A program made the translations under genes and the position numbers. The notes under the pieces are model-generated. The model saw only the letters and a program-made list of their open reading frames with translations. It was not told where the DNA came from and did not search any database. A stretch of 29,426 bases of DNA from Bacillota bacterium (lineage in GTDB: Bacteria; Bacillota; Clostridia; Lachnospirales; Lachnospiraceae): the NCBI GenBank assembly GCA_023415655.1, contig JAEZKD010000023.1:1-29426 (forward strand), written 5' to 3'. Positions within the stretch are counted from its first letter, which is position 1. Every line of letters begins with the position of its first letter. Positions 22,356 to 29,426 of this stretch are shown here, piece by piece.

Positions 22356-23765
22356 ATGTATCAAATCGATTTTACACATCCCATCCACATTCATTTTATA
22401 GGAATCGGTGGTATCAGCATGAGCGGGCTAGCAGAACTCTTACATACCAAAGGGTTTACTGTAACAGGCTCCGATCAAAAAATGAGTAAGATTACTGAGC
22501 ACTTACAAAGGCTTGGAATTGAATGTACATCTGGACATCATGCTGAGACGATTACGGATGGTATTGACCTTATCGTATATACAGCTGCGATTCATACAGA
22601 TAATCAAGAATACCAAGCAGCAATTGCTAAGAATATTCCAATGATGGATCGTGCCACTTTGGTTGGTCAGGTTATGAAACAATATAAAAATGCAATTAGT
22701 ATTGCAGGTACTCATGGTAAAACTACTACTACCTCAATGGTATCTCTGATGATGTTAGAAGGTGATATGGATCCAACCATCTCCGTTGGTGGTATTCTTG
22801 ATAATATTGAAGGTAATATACGAATTGGAGAATCTGACAATTTCATTGTTGAATCTTGTGAATATAAGAATAGCTTCTTAAGCTTTCATCCAACTCATGA
22901 GATTATCCTTAATATTGAGGCAGAGCATCTTGACTTCTTTAAAGATATTACTGATATTCGTCAATCCTTCAAAACATTCGCACAAAAACTCCCAGCCTTT
23001 GGCAACCTTGTTATTAATAGCGAGATCCCAGACTATGAAGAGATTACAAAAGACTTGCAATGTCATGTTATAACCTATGGAATCTTGCCAGGAAAAACAA
23101 ACCTAGACTCAATTACTTGCCCATATACTTATGCTGCTGCAAATATAACCTACAATGAATATGGTTGTGGTTCCTATGACTTAATTCGTAACAATGAGTA
23201 TCTTACTCGCATCGATTTAGGAGTTGTTGGTCGACATAACATATCTAACTCAATCGCAGCCATTGCTCTTGTAGACCGTCTTGGCGTTTCGGTGGATGCC
23301 ATGAAGTCTGCACTCATCAAATTTACTGGTACTGAACGACGCTTTCAAAAGAAAGGGGTAGTCGGTGGTGTGACAATCATCGATGACTATGCTCATCATC
23401 CAACTGAGATCAAAGCAACGCTAACTGCTGCGAAAAGTTATCCTCATAATCAGTTATGGGTTGTATTTCAACCACATACCTATTCAAGAACGAAAGCTCT
23501 GTTTCATGACTTTATAGATGCACTCTCACTTGCTGACAATATTATTCTTGCTGATATTTATGCTGCAAGAGAACAAGATCCAGGTGATATTTCCTCGGAA
23601 GATCTTCAGAAAAAGCTCGTGGAAAACCACAAGAATGCCTACTATATTCCTAACTTTGAAGATATTCAAAACTTTTTATTGAAAAAATGTACTAACGGTG
23701 ATCTGTTGATAACTATGGGCGCCGGAGACGTTGTTTCTATTGGAGAATCTTTATTACGTAGATAG
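22356..23765 (+). CDS. murC: UDP-N-acetylmuramate-L-alanine ligase MurC
   Basis: MurC adds L-alanine to UDP-MurNAc with ATP, the first amino-acid ligation of peptidoglycan precursor synthesis. The 469-residue protein has the N-terminal Rossmann start HFIGIGGISMSGLAELL and the ATP loop AGTHGKTTTTS at about 117-127. The magnesium/carbamate region is IVESCEYKNSF, and the C-terminal DDYAHHPTEIKATL motif is typical of MurC. The end SIGESLLRR is normal. The ATG at 22356 is chosen: GGAGG is 9 nt before it, whereas an in-frame TTG at 22350 is only 3 nt from the site. It has its own promoter and a strong terminator directly after the stop, so it is a single-gene unit. Confidence 0.96.
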   Translation: MYQIDFTHPIHIHFIGIGGISMSGLAELLHTKGFTVTGSDQKMSKITEHLQRLGIECTSGHHAETITDGIDLIVYTAAIHTDNQEYQAAIAKNIPMMDRATLVGQVMKQYKNAISIAGTHGKTTTTSMVSLMMLEGDMDPTISVGGILDNIEGNIRIGESDNFIVESCEYKNSFLSFHPTHEIILNIEAEHLDFFKDITDIRQSFKTFAQKLPAFGNLVINSEIPDYEEITKDLQCHVITYGILPGKTNLDSITCPYTYAAANITYNEYGCGSYDLIRNNEYLTRIDLGVVGRHNISNSIAAIALVDRLGVSVDAMKSALIKFTGTERRFQKKGVVGGVTIIDDYAHHPTEIKATLTAAKSYPHNQLWVVFQPHTYSRTKALFHDFIDALSLADNIILADIYAAREQDPGDISSEDLQKKLVENHKNAYYIPNFEDIQNFLLKKCTNGDLLITMGAGDVVSIGESLLRR

Positions 23766-23795
23766 TTATCCACATTATCCACAACCTTATCAACA
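23766..23795 (+). promoter_or_regulatory. DnaA-box cluster 1
   Basis: Perfect TTATCCACA at 23766-23774 begins right after the murC stop codon and abuts another perfect TTATCCACA at 23775-23783. TTATCAACA (eight of nine) follows at 23787-23795. The second and third 9-mers also belong to the murC terminator stem, so their conservation need not mean DnaA binding. Confidence 0.5.
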
Positions 23796-23825
23796 TTTAT
23801 TATGAGATAGGGGTGTGGATTTTTT
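23777..23825 (+). terminator. murC terminator built from DnaA-box-like sequence
   Basis: A 15-nt left arm (23777-23791, starting ATCCACA) pairs with the right arm (23806-23820, ending GTGTGGAT) with one mismatch and one G-T pair, around a 14-nt loop. A T-run follows. The left arm includes most of the second and part of the third DnaA-like 9-mer. Confidence 0.85.
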
Positions 23826-23920
23826 GTATTTAGCGCACAATTCTACAGGATTAGACTCAAATCGTTAGAAATGCAGTATTTATAATACTTTGCAGTATTT
23901 TTCCAAATATTTGTTCGAAT

Positions 23921-23959
23921 TAATCCACTGGTTTATCCACATTATCCACATTATTAACA
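23921..23959 (+). promoter_or_regulatory. DnaA-box cluster 2
   Basis: Two perfect TTATCCACA 9-mers (23933-23941, 23942-23950) and TTATTAACA (23951-23959) abut without spacing, preceded by a weak TAATCCACT at 23921. This cluster has no terminator partner and lies 39 bp before the -35 of the DnaD-DnaI promoter. The AT-rich stretch between the clusters contains GCAGTATTT twice (23873, 23892) and an AGTATT/AATACT hairpin. Confidence 0.6.
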
Positions 23960-23997
23960 ACTACATCTACGTTCATATCCTTACCAAAAAACCCTAT

Positions 23998-24025
23998 TTG
24001 CAACTCAATTTTTATATGCTATAAT
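23998..24025 (+). promoter_or_regulatory. Promoter of the helicase-loader genes
   Basis: TTGCAA (23998-24003), a 16-bp spacer and a perfect TATAAT (24020-24025) with a TG extension. The leader of about 80 nt can form an AGGCCT/GGGCCT-based hairpin (24040-24078). Confidence 0.7.
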
Positions 24026-24112
24026 GTGCATGCAACTGAAGGCCTACCTATATTTATTAAGTATTAGGGGGAGGGCCTGATCACTCGCCTACATAAAGAA
24101 TGGGGTGTAATT

Positions 24113-25207
24113 ATGGGTAATATAACGTTATTATCAACAACTGACCATGGTGTTACTATTATTTCGAATCGATTTATCGATGAGTATATGCCAAAAGCTA
24201 ATGGCAGCTATGTAAAAGTATATCTTCTCCTTTTACGCTGTCTTCAAAATAATAAAATAAATACATCCATATCATATATGGCTGAACAATTAGATGAAAC
24301 TGAAAAAGACATTGATCGTGCACTCAAGTACTGGGAGAAAGAGAAGCTTCTTGTTCTGACACGTTCCAATAAATCTACTATCGAATCTATCTCTCTTTGC
24401 TCTCCTGATACAATGAATGTAAATTCACAAACCTACCCAGTCACAGAGGTTAAAACGGAAGAATCTACTTCCGATTCCACCATCACATCAACAATAACCA
24501 AGCCAACCATTCATAAACCAAACTATTCAGATGCTCAGATTCAACAGTTAACTGATATCGAAGAAGTAAAATGGATTATGAATACTGTGGAACGTTTATT
24601 GGAACGCTTATTAAAGCCAACGGATGTACAGTTGATACTCTTCTTATACGAAAGTGTAGGCTTTAGCGCAGAATTGATTTTCTATCTCTATGAATACTGC
24701 GTTTCTAAAAATAAAAAAAGTGCATCCTATATTGAAACGGTAGCTATGGCTTGGGCACAGGAAGGCATTAATACCGTAGAGAAAGCGGAAGAGGCCACTG
24801 CTGCTTATAGTAATAACTATAATGCAGTCAATAAAGCTTTCGGACTAAATCGTGCCCCTGGTACGATTGAAAAGAAATTTATGCACCGTTGGTTCCATGA
24901 ATATTGCTTTGATATTCAGATTATTGAAGAAGCTTGCAATCGTACGATGCTAGCAACTGGGAAACCAGACTTTAAGTATGCAGACAAAATCCTAGAGAAC
25001 TGGAAAAAGAAAGGTGTAACCAGCCTAAAGGATATTGCCACCTTAGATGAGTTACACGCAAAACAAAGTGCAGTGAATGCTGCAAATAAATTAACAGCTG
25101 CAACCAAACAGCCAGTTAGCTCGAACAAATTCAATGCCTTTCCACAACGCAAATACTCAGAAGAGGATTTCTTATCCATGGAACAACGCCTCTTAAATAA
25201 CCGATAA
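24113..25207 (+). CDS. DnaD/DnaB-type primosome protein with two DDBH2 domains
   Basis: DnaD and DnaB of Firmicutes take part in loading the replicative helicase at origins and during restart. This 364-residue protein has a winged-helix-like N-terminal part (about residues 1-95), a Thr/Ser-rich linker (100-137) and two helical DnaD-type (DDBH2) repeats. The first ends with Y206-x3-V-x3-W214 and the second with Y289-x3-I-x3-W297, the recognised YxxxIxxxW signature. The C-terminal tail with FPQRKYSEEDF is common in clostridial DnaD proteins. One N-terminal domain plus two repeats is closer to B. subtilis DnaB than DnaD. The next gene, 14 nt on, encodes a DnaI-type loader, matching B. subtilis dnaB-dnaI. 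A GGGGTG site precedes the ATG. Confidence 0.87.
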   Translation: MGNITLLSTTDHGVTIISNRFIDEYMPKANGSYVKVYLLLLRCLQNNKINTSISYMAEQLDETEKDIDRALKYWEKEKLLVLTRSNKSTIESISLCSPDTMNVNSQTYPVTEVKTEESTSDSTITSTITKPTIHKPNYSDAQIQQLTDIEEVKWIMNTVERLLERLLKPTDVQLILFLYESVGFSAELIFYLYEYCVSKNKKSASYIETVAMAWAQEGINTVEKAEEATAAYSNNYNAVNKAFGLNRAPGTIEKKFMHRWFHEYCFDIQIIEEACNRTMLATGKPDFKYADKILENWKKKGVTSLKDIATLDELHAKQSAVNAANKLTAATKQPVSSNKFNAFPQRKYSEEDFLSMEQRLLNNR

Positions 25208-25221
25208 CTGAAAGGAGCCAT

Positions 25222-26223
25222 ATGGGACTTAAGAATTATCAAATTAATACAATTCTTCGGGAATACGATAACCGACGTCTGCAAAGTAAATATGAGCTTG
25301 ATCGTCGCAGGGAAGAGGTTTATGCAAAGTTACCACAACTACAAGAAATTGATAATGAGATGATTCATGATTCCATTCAAAGTGCCAAACTTGCACTCAT
25401 GAATGATTCAAAAGCATTGGATGGTCTAAAAGAAAAGAATGAGAAGCTAAAAGAAAAGAAGCAACAGCTAATGCTTGCTGCTGGATACCCAAAAGATTAT
25501 CTAGAGCCTCATTATATGTGCTCAGCCTGTCAAGATACTGGGTATATCGAGAATGAAAAATGCAGTTGTTTTAAACAAGCAATTGTTAATTTACTCTATG
25601 CACAGTCGAATGTAAAAGATGCACTAAAAACAGAAAACTTCTCTGCATTCTCTCTTGAGTACTATGACAATACGAATATCGATGAAATCTTAAAGGTTAC
25701 TCCCTTCGTTAATATCAAGAATGTATTAACTGTTATAAAATCCTTTATTCATAATTTTAATAGTAAATATGAAAATCTTTTGATTTATGGGAATACTGGA
25801 GTAGGAAAAACCTTTTTATCCAATTGCATCGCCAAGGAATTACTCGATGCTGGACACACAGTTATATACTTAACATCCTTTCAACTGTTTGATATCCTTG
25901 AAAAATATAAATTCAAGAATGCAGAGGATCAAGACGACATAACCAATCACTTTGAGTATATCCTAGACTGTGATTTGCTTGTAATTGATGATATCGGTAC
26001 CGAGATGAATAATACATTTATTACTTCTCAACTATATCAGTGTATCAATGAACGTCATTTGAAGCAAAAGTCTACAATTATTTCGACTAACCTATCCTTT
26101 GATCAACTAAAAAATAACTATAGTGAACGTATTTTTTCAAGAATATCTAGTAACTATACCTTATTAAAAATCATTGGAGATGATATTCGATTGCAAAAAC
26201 TCTTAAGTGCAAGAAGGAAATGA
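25222..26223 (+). CDS. Helicase loader ATPase, DnaI/DnaC family
   Basis: DnaI/DnaC proteins are AAA+ ATPases that hold and load the hexameric replicative helicase. The 333-residue product has a helical, charged N-terminal part and a zinc-binding segment with Cys100, Cys103, Cys114 and Cys116 (CSAC and CSC around a short loop). The AAA+ domain has Walker A GNTGVGKT at 190-197, Walker B LLVIDDIG at 252-259, sensor-1 IISTNLS near 286 and an arginine finger region SERIFSRI. The Cys-rich domain before the AAA+ part is the usual DnaI layout. An AAGGAG site lies in the 14-nt gap after the preceding gene, so the two form an operon. No clear terminator follows before the prs promoter. Confidence 0.9.
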   Translation: MGLKNYQINTILREYDNRRLQSKYELDRRREEVYAKLPQLQEIDNEMIHDSIQSAKLALMNDSKALDGLKEKNEKLKEKKQQLMLAAGYPKDYLEPHYMCSACQDTGYIENEKCSCFKQAIVNLLYAQSNVKDALKTENFSAFSLEYYDNTNIDEILKVTPFVNIKNVLTVIKSFIHNFNSKYENLLIYGNTGVGKTFLSNCIAKELLDAGHTVIYLTSFQLFDILEKYKFKNAEDQDDITNHFEYILDCDLLVIDDIGTEMNNTFITSQLYQCINERHLKQKSTIISTNLSFDQLKNNYSERIFSRISSNYTLLKIIGDDIRLQKLLSARRK

Positions 26224-26234
26224 CTAGATTAACC

Positions 26235-26263
26235 TTGACGAAACATGTTGATAATAGTATTAT
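26235..26263 (+). promoter_or_regulatory. Promoter of prs
   Basis: TTGACG (26235-26240), a 17-bp spacer and TATTAT (26258-26263). The predicted start lies about 40 nt before the ATG. Confidence 0.75.
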
Positions 26264-26267
26264 TAAC
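26247..26267. promoter_or_regulatory. Operator-like palindrome over the prs -10
   Basis: GTTGATAATA, a single central G and TATTATTAAC form 10-bp arms with one mismatch. The right arm covers the -10 hexamer, the usual place for a repressor of transcription. Confidence 0.5.
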
Positions 26268-26309
26268 GAGTGTTAAAACCGATATATGAATGATACTGGA
26301 GGAAAAATG

Positions 26310-27479
26310 ATGTCACAAGATAATTTTTTAGAAACGATTCCTGTGGGTACACTTGGTATTATTGCTCTCGAAAGTAGCAAAGGCCTTGGTCAGAAAGTCA
26401 ACGATTATATTGTTGAATGGAGAAAGCAACGTACTGGTGCTCATACTGCTACAATGGCTTTCGCAGGATATCAAAGAGATTCCTATCTGATTAAGCATGC
26501 TTGCCCACGTTTTGGATCTGGTGAAGCAAAAGGTACCATTAAAGAGTCTGTTCGTGGTGATGACTTATACTTACTTGTTGACGTTTGTAATTATAGTTTG
26601 ACTTACACTGTTTGTGGGCACACCAATCATATGTCTCCAGACGATCACTATCAAGATCTAAAAAGAATTATTGCTGCAGTTGGCGGTAAAGCTAGAAGAA
26701 TTACTGTTATTATGCCTTTCCTATATGAAAGTAGACAGCATAAGAGAAGTTCTAGAGAATCCTTAGACTGTGCTCTCGCACTTCAGGAGTTAACCAATAT
26801 GGGTGTGGAAAGTATCATAACCTTTGATGCCCATGATCCAAGAGTTCAGAATGCAATTCCATTAAAAAGCTTTGAAACCGTAATGCCATCCTACCAGTTT
26901 ATCAAAGGTTTATTAAAGAACGTGCCAGATATTAAAATAGATGCAGAACATATGATGATTATCAGCCCGGATGAAGGTGCTATGGGACGAGCAGTATATT
27001 TTGCAAACGTTCTTGGACTTGATATGGGTATGTTTTATAAGCGTCGTGATTATACAACAATTATCAATGGTCGTAATCCAATTGTTGCACATGAGTTCTT
27101 AGGAAGTGACGTAGAAGGAAAAGATGTTGTTATTTTAGACGATATGATCTCATCTGGTGAAAGCATGCTCGATGTAGCTCGCGAATTAAAGAAGAGAAAA
27201 GCAGGTAGAATTTTTGTTTGTGCTACGTTTGGTCTCTTCACCAATGGATTAAAGCAGTTTGATGAAGCCTATGAGCAAGGACTCATCTATCGTGTTATGA
27301 CAACAAACTTAGTATATCAGACCGAAGAATTATTAAGTCGTGAATACTATATTAGTGCTGATATGAGTAAATACATTGCACTTTTAATTGATGCCTTAAA
27401 TCATGATGCTTCCATCAGCGAATTCTTAAGTCCAACCGAACGAATTCAAAACATTCTTAGAAAATATAATCAAAAATAG
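26310..27479 (+). CDS. prs: Divergent ribose-phosphate pyrophosphokinase (PRPP synthetase)
   Basis: PRPP synthetase makes 5-phosphoribosyl-1-diphosphate from ribose 5-phosphate and ATP for nucleotide, histidine and tryptophan synthesis. The protein has the two-domain fold, with SVRGDDLYLLVDV and PFLYESRQHKR resembling the ATP/flexible-loop side. TFDAHDPRVQ (the AHDP catalytic region), ISPDEGAMGRA and the PRPP-binding VVILDDMISSGES follow. At about 389 residues it is some 70 longer than usual, with an extended N-terminus and inserts, as known for a clostridial branch. The loop is DMISSGES rather than the common DIIDTAGT. Of two adjacent ATGs, 26310 is preferred (GGAGG is 7 nt away; 26307 is 4 nt away). 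An upstream in-frame ATG at 26286 lacks a ribosome site. Confidence 0.88.
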   Translation: MSQDNFLETIPVGTLGIIALESSKGLGQKVNDYIVEWRKQRTGAHTATMAFAGYQRDSYLIKHACPRFGSGEAKGTIKESVRGDDLYLLVDVCNYSLTYTVCGHTNHMSPDDHYQDLKRIIAAVGGKARRITVIMPFLYESRQHKRSSRESLDCALALQELTNMGVESIITFDAHDPRVQNAIPLKSFETVMPSYQFIKGLLKNVPDIKIDAEHMMIISPDEGAMGRAVYFANVLGLDMGMFYKRRDYTTIINGRNPIVAHEFLGSDVEGKDVVILDDMISSGESMLDVARELKKRKAGRIFVCATFGLFTNGLKQFDEAYEQGLIYRVMTTNLVYQTEELLSREYYISADMSKYIALLIDALNHDASISEFLSPTERIQNILRKYNQK

Positions 27480-27532
27480 AATAGGAAGCACTCGATTCTA
27501 AACATTCATCGGTAGTTAAATTCCTTTAAAAT

Positions 27533-27572
27533 AAAAACAGCGTGTATCCATTGAGGATGATACGCTGTTTTT
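27533..27572. terminator. Bidirectional terminator between prs and the YhaN-like gene
   Basis: AAAAACAGCGTGTATC and its partner GATACGCTGTTTTT form a stem with a 2-nt bulge, with T-runs on both strands. It separates two convergent genes. Confidence 0.85.
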
Positions 27573-27576
27573 ACTT

Positions 27577-29426
27577 TTATAAATGTATGATATGAACCGG
27601 AATGTTTTCCTGTCTGGCAATTTCCTCTTCTCTTGAATGGCAGGTTAGCATAATAATCTGATGTTTTGATTGTTCCTGAAGCATTCTTAAGGACTCCTTC
27701 GTACGTATATCATCATACAATGCAAAGGAATCATCTAAGATGATAGGAAGCTTTACCTCTGGGAAGAGTAGTGACGCTACCGCAAGACGTAATGCTAGAT
27801 ACATCTGATCCATGGTACCAGCACTTAAATTCTCAATGGATACGTACCTCGTCTTTTGCAAGACCTTTAAGTTAAGGTTTTCATCCACAGTTACTTCTTG
27901 ATATTCGTGATTGCTAATCTTGTCAATTAGCTCAGAAACAACTTCATTTAGGCGTACACCAAAGGTATCATGAATGGTTGACGATATTTCCTTTAATGTT
28001 TGTATACTTAATACAATGGCTTGAATCTCCTTTCGCATTGTTTCCCTTTGATTCAGCAGCCGTTCTAACTCTGCTTTGTCATTAAGAAGCTGCGCCTCTT
28101 GATTATGGTTTACCTCCAAGGTCCATCGAATTCGTTCCATCTGGCCTTTTAATTCCTCATAACGTGATTGATATTTTTCGATACCTTCTGTAATCTCGTT
28201 ACGATATTCCTCTGAAACCACCTTAAGCTCTTCCATACAACTGTCACAAACCTCTGGATCATTTAGAAAGTACTCCATATAGTTTACAATTTCAAGCTCC
28301 AATTGCTCTGACTTTTCCTTTAAAGACTTGAGAGAAACCAAATACTCCGCCTTACGCTCTAACATTTGCTCACGTTCTAATTCATTCTTAGTTACCTCAT
28401 TATATTTCATCACAAGCTGACTTTCATTGCTGACACGATGTGCTAATAAAATGTCATGTCGTTTGCTATGAAGTCGAAATATATTATGTTCAAACTGTTT
28501 TTCTAGCTCCTCCATCTTCTTTCGATCGTGTTCATCTTTGGTAGCTTTATAAACATATTCAATAATCGCTACAAAAATTAAAAATACTCCAATGCTACAA
28601 CGAGCAATCGGATTCCCTATAGGAAGCAAACATAAGATTATCCCAAAAAAGGCATTGATAATCCCCAATGATTTTCCATTGAGTTTTTTTGGCTTATGCT
28701 CCTTTTCCCATTCTACCTTCTGTCTACGTATTTCCTCTTCATAGCTTTGTTTTTCCTGTCGAAGCTGTTCTAGTTCCTTTAGATGATCTTGGATAACCTC
28801 AGAGCTATCTAGTTCTACAATGCTGCGCTTCGTTTTCTCTGTTAAGTTTCCTAATCGTTCTTGTAGCTGCTTGATCTGATTGAGCATATCTTTATAGATA
28901 CGATACTTTTCAAGTATTGCTGGCAAGAGTGATAGCTTAGCAAGTCTATCCTTACTGGAAGCATCCGAATATTTTAGACGTTTCGCCTTGACTTCCTCAA
29001 GAGCACTGGTTAAGGTTTTCAATTCCTCATTCAATTGCTCACACTGTTGAATAGTTTCCTCCTCTTTCTCAATCTCTTTCATGAGTGTATTGATTTGATC
29101 ATTGGGAAGTGACTTTTCTAGTTGTTTCTTCTTATCCGTTAGATAGCTAAGCGCACGATTGACATCAACTTCCGTACTTTTTGACATGGAAAGATTCGTG
29201 ATATAATTCTTTAACTCTTGTGCAAGCTCATACTCCGTTTTTGCCTTCAGTTGCTCGATGCTGACTGTATTACAGTACACACTTTCTGTTAAACCTTTCA
29301 GTAATGCTTGCATCTGTGTTTCATCACTTGCAACCTCTCTTCCAGTACGCACACATATAACCGACAAACGTTTCTCTTTTTTATAAAAGCTACGATTGAT
29401 TCGATAATCCTCCCCATCCAACTCAA
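27577..29426 (-). CDS. YhaN-like SMC/Rad50-type ATPase (N-terminus beyond the window edge)
   Basis: The visible 616 codons are the coiled-coil and C-terminal head of an SMC/Rad50-like ATPase of the YhaN family. Long heptad-rich helices surround a hydrophobic pair of helices (GIINAFFGIILCLLPIG and IGVFLIFVAIIEYVY), so the coiled coil may be membrane-tethered. The C-terminal head has the ABC signature ENLSAGTMDQMYLALR, Walker B PIILDDSFALYDD and an H-loop-like MLTCHSRE. The Walker A part is missing because the frame stays open to the window edge; residues such as ELDGEDYRINRSF at the edge are internal, since the family normally has about 90-100 residues before them. Relatives are often paired with the MRE11-like nuclease YhaM/SbcD; no partner is visible here. 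It ends at a bidirectional terminator. Confidence 0.85.
   Translation of the reverse strand, partial: ELDGEDYRINRSFYKKEKRLSVICVRTGREVASDETQMQALLKGLTESVYCNTVSIEQLKAKTEYELAQELKNYITNLSMSKSTEVDVNRALSYLTDKKKQLEKSLPNDQINTLMKEIEKEEETIQQCEQLNEELKTLTSALEEVKAKRLKYSDASSKDRLAKLSLLPAILEKYRIYKDMLNQIKQLQERLGNLTEKTKRSIVELDSSEVIQDHLKELEQLRQEKQSYEEEIRRQKVEWEKEHKPKKLNGKSLGIINAFFGIILCLLPIGNPIARCSIGVFLIFVAIIEYVYKATKDEHDRKKMEELEKQFEHNIFRLHSKRHDILLAHRVSNESQLVMKYNEVTKNELEREQMLERKAEYLVSLKSLKEKSEQLELEIVNYMEYFLNDPEVCDSCMEELKVVSEEYRNEITEGIEKYQSRYEELKGQMERIRWTLEVNHNQEAQLLNDKAELERLLNQRETMRKEIQAIVLSIQTLKEISSTIHDTFGVRLNEVVSELIDKISNHEYQEVTVDENLNLKVLQKTRYVSIENLSAGTMDQMYLALRLAVASLLFPEVKLPIILDDSFALYDDIRTKESLRMLQEQSKHQIIMLTCHSREEEIARQENIPVHIIHL

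Noticed and set aside
23766..24112. Chromosomal replication origin (oriC)
   Set aside because: DnaA boxes flank AT-rich DNA, but dnaA and dnaN are absent and the neighbours are murC and loader genes. One cluster is partly explained by a terminator. A secondary DnaA-binding site is more likely.

Overview
This window is a low-GC Gram-positive, endospore-forming Clostridia chromosome segment. The gene set, protein sequences and AT-rich intergenic DNA look most like a Lachnospiraceae member such as the Lachnoclostridium/Clostridium phytofermentans group. That placement is recognition from memory, not a database result. No phage, insertion sequence, CRISPR array or defence island was seen. Most of the window is core chromosome that resembles the Bacillus subtilis spoVG-prs-pth-mfd-spoVT-yabO-yabP-yabQ-divIC-tRNA-Met-spoIIE-tilS region, with lineage-specific insertions.

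Layout, left to right. Positions 1-5050, minus strand, read from the right: hup (HU), rqcP (S4 protein), yabP, yabQ, divIC, a tRNA-Met(CAU) with its own consensus promoter and terminator, then spoIIE and the start of tilS. spoIIE is short and has a Spo0A-type promoter. A strongly structured intergenic element lies between the tRNA and the spoIIE promoter. Positions 5500-10060, minus strand: an APC permease, an MGMT-like protein and a patatin-like lipase form one unit, followed by spoVT and truA. A perfect 17-bp palindrome sits just before the patatin start. Positions 10384-12618: a single plus-strand gene for an LtaS-type sulfatase-fold membrane enzyme with a Thr-Pro linker and an added C-terminal domain. 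Positions 12698-21988, minus strand: glgC-glgD-spoVG, a polysaccharide deacetylase, and pth-mfd-prsA. Positions 22356-27479, plus strand: murC, a DnaD/DnaB-type helicase-loading protein, a DnaI/DnaC-type loader ATPase, and a divergent PRPP synthetase. The right edge holds most of a YhaN-like SMC/Rad50-type ATPase on the minus strand.

Functional themes are early sporulation (Spo0A-controlled SpoIIE, YabP/YabQ, SpoVT, SpoVG), cell envelope (MurC, LtaS-like enzyme, deacetylase, PrsA), translation maintenance (TilS, Pth, RqcP, TruA, tRNA-Met), glycogen synthesis and DNA replication/repair (Mfd, helicase loaders, HU). The most interesting signals are regulatory: (i) two clusters of abutting DnaA-box 9-mers upstream of the helicase-loader operon, the first of which also builds the murC terminator stem; (ii) the Spo0A-type spoIIE promoter with 21-bp spacing in front of a SpoIIE that lacks most of the usual membrane domain; (iii) the nested hairpin element next to the tRNA; (iv) the palindromes over the patatin ribosome-binding region and the prs -10. 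No wholly new multi-gene system was evident.
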